NCBI GenBank assembly: GCA_021779415.1
Contig: JAJYAS010000149.1
Coordinates: forward strand, 1 to 7,522
Length of the DNA stretch: 7,522 nucleotides
DNA from: Bacillota bacterium
Lineage (GTDB): Bacteria; Bacillota_B; Desulfitobacteriia; Desulfitobacteriales; Desulfitobacteriaceae
Direction of reading: 5' to 3'
Both the position numbers and the translations under genes were made by a program. Each line of letters opens with the position of its first letter. Positions within the stretch are counted from its first letter, which is position 1. Of this stretch, positions 6,924-7,522 are shown one piece after another. The notes beneath the pieces were generated by a model, which was given only the letters and a program-made list of their open reading frames with translations, made no database searches and was not told the origin of the DNA.

Positions 6924-7292
6924 TTACAAAACTCCCCATTTACGGGTATATTCAACTTTTAGTATAAATTCGCTCTCATCAAATCCCTGTTTCTTCAAAC
7001 TATTTATAGCATCATTAAAATCATAGGTTTCCGTTTCCATGAGAATAAAATCTCTTCTGCCCGTGATAGCCCAGTCATCGTGGGCTTTCATGAGCAAATC
7101 CATCATAGTCGCTATCCTATCTAATCTTAAAGTCAAGAATTTATTCAAATTACGAACCGCTTCAGGTTCTACCTTTTTAACCTTCACGATATCTGCCAAC
7201 GGAGGTTTTTCTCCTGGTTTCCAATCCGTCTTCTCAAAAAAATAGAAAAAAAATCGTGCTCTTTGTACACAAGTCTCATTATTCGGATGCAT
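6924..7292 (-). CDS. Small soluble protein of unknown function
   Basis: This 122-residue protein matches no family I recognise. It has no signal peptide, no membrane helix and only one Cys (near the N-terminus), with many charged residues. The N-terminal part is aromatic-rich (RARFFFYFFEKTDW). The middle (about 45-70) is predicted helical (VRNLNKFLTLRLDRIATMMD). The C-terminal part contains ILMETETYDFNDAINSLKKQG, in which an acidic strand precedes a helix. The frame also opens at a TTG at 7298, but the AAGGAG site (7306-7301) is only 2 bases from that codon and 8 from the ATG at 7292, so ATG is the better start. It lies 64 bases after the partial transporter gene in the same direction and before a strong terminator, so it is probably the last gene of that operon. 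A role linked to the transporter is a guess from position only. Confidence 0.75.
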   Translation of the reverse strand: MHPNNETCVQRARFFFYFFEKTDWKPGEKPPLADIVKVKKVEPEAVRNLNKFLTLRLDRIATMMDLLMKAHDDWAITGRRDFILMETETYDFNDAINSLKKQGFDESEFILKVEYTRKWGVL

Positions 7293-7300
7293 ACTCAATT

Positions 7301-7306
7301 CTCCTT
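7301..7306 (-). promoter_or_regulatory. Ribosome binding site that sets the small gene's start
   Basis: The minus strand reads AAGGAG, 8 bases before the ATG at 7292-7290 and only 2 before the in-frame TTG at 7298-7296. The spacing favours the ATG. Confidence 0.8.
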
Positions 7307-7321
7307 ATCTTTAAATAGTAA

Positions 7322-7362
7322 AAGTAGGCCTATTTACACCTTTTGGCTAGAAATACCTACTT
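7322..7362 (-). repeat. Inverted repeat overlapping the stop codon of the partial transporter gene
   Basis: The arms AAGTAGG (7322-7328) and CCTACTT (7356-7362) pair. TATTT (7331-7335) and AAATA (7351-7355) extend the stem after a 2-base bulge, around a loop of 15 bases. The right arm includes the TAG stop (7359-7357). No T run follows on the minus strand, so it is not a standard terminator. It could be an intercistronic mRNA structure that tunes expression of the small gene, or chance in AT-rich sequence. Confidence 0.35.
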
Positions 7363-7522
7363 GATCGTCATCCAATAGTCTCCCATAATTACAACGGATA
7401 ACAAATAGCCTAGGGGAAGATTTATTAAGACTCCGGCAGTAAAAGCTGCAAACGGCTTCCAACCCACTGCAGCAAGGTCCTTAAAGCGACTGGATAGGCC
7501 AACAGAAAGAAATGTAAAGATA
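7357..7522 (-). CDS. YeiH-family putative sulfate exporter, partial (C-terminal 54 residues)
   Basis: This is the 3' end of a gene whose start lies beyond the window. The 54 visible residues end at a TAG (7359-7357). They align without gaps to the C-terminus of the complete transporter at 5229-6578, with 36 of 54 identical by hand count, and most differences are conservative. Shared stretches include FTFLS, VGW, PFAAFT, GVL and PLGYLLSVV. It is therefore a paralogue of that gene, and the segment covers the last one or two membrane helices. It is followed by the small gene at 7292-6924, probably in the same operon. The family call rests on the paralogy, and the substrate is unknown. Confidence 0.9.
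   Translation of the reverse strand, partial: IFTFLSVGLSSRFKDLAAVGWKPFAAFTAGVLINLPLGYLLSVVIMGDYWMTIK

Overview
The window is 7.5 kb of low-to-moderate GC DNA in which every convincing gene lies on the minus strand. Strong AGGAGG-type ribosome binding sites, compact intergenic regions, T-run terminators and protein style suggest an anaerobic member of the Bacillota. The Desulfosporosinus/Desulfitobacterium-type Peptococcaceae are my best guess. That placement is inference, because there is no rRNA or marker gene here.

Layout in the direction of transcription (right to left). (1) 7522-7357: the C-terminal end of a YeiH-family (putative sulfate exporter, PSE) membrane transporter. (2) 7292-6924: a small unrecognised soluble protein of 122 residues, closed by a clear terminator at 6912-6879. 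(3) 6923-6579: a 345-base regulatory region. It holds a cluster of three GACA-N3-TGTC dyads (6857-6813), a good sigma-54 (-24/-12) promoter (6736-6721) and a leader of about 130 bases. (4) 6578-5229: a complete 449-residue YeiH-family transporter, whose last 54 residues are about two-thirds identical to gene 1, followed by a terminator at 5199-5162. (5) 5055-2920 and 2914-1523: a membrane-bound sensor histidine kinase and an NtrC-class response regulator, only 5 bases apart. (6) 1447 to beyond base 1: an unusual fusion of a cyclic-nucleotide-binding-like domain, a degenerate sigma-54-activator AAA+ domain, membrane helices and the start of a polyferredoxin-like Cys motif. It runs off the window edge.

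How the parts may work together (inference): the kinase reads an extracytoplasmic signal through a Cache-like domain and phosphorylates the response regulator. The regulator keeps every feature needed to drive sigma-54 RNA polymerase. The only good sigma-54 promoter I found sits in front of the adjacent transporter gene, with dyads about 105-145 bases upstream of the expected start, the usual distance for an activator site. The simplest model is a signal-induced anion exporter. The fusion protein would be a third component, possibly a redox- or ligand-responsive membrane partner. Its ATPase domain has lost the Walker A lysine, the Walker B acidic pair, the GAFTGA loop and the sensor II arginine, so it cannot itself be a normal activator. 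This fusion and the promoter/dyad arrangement are the most interesting parts of the window.
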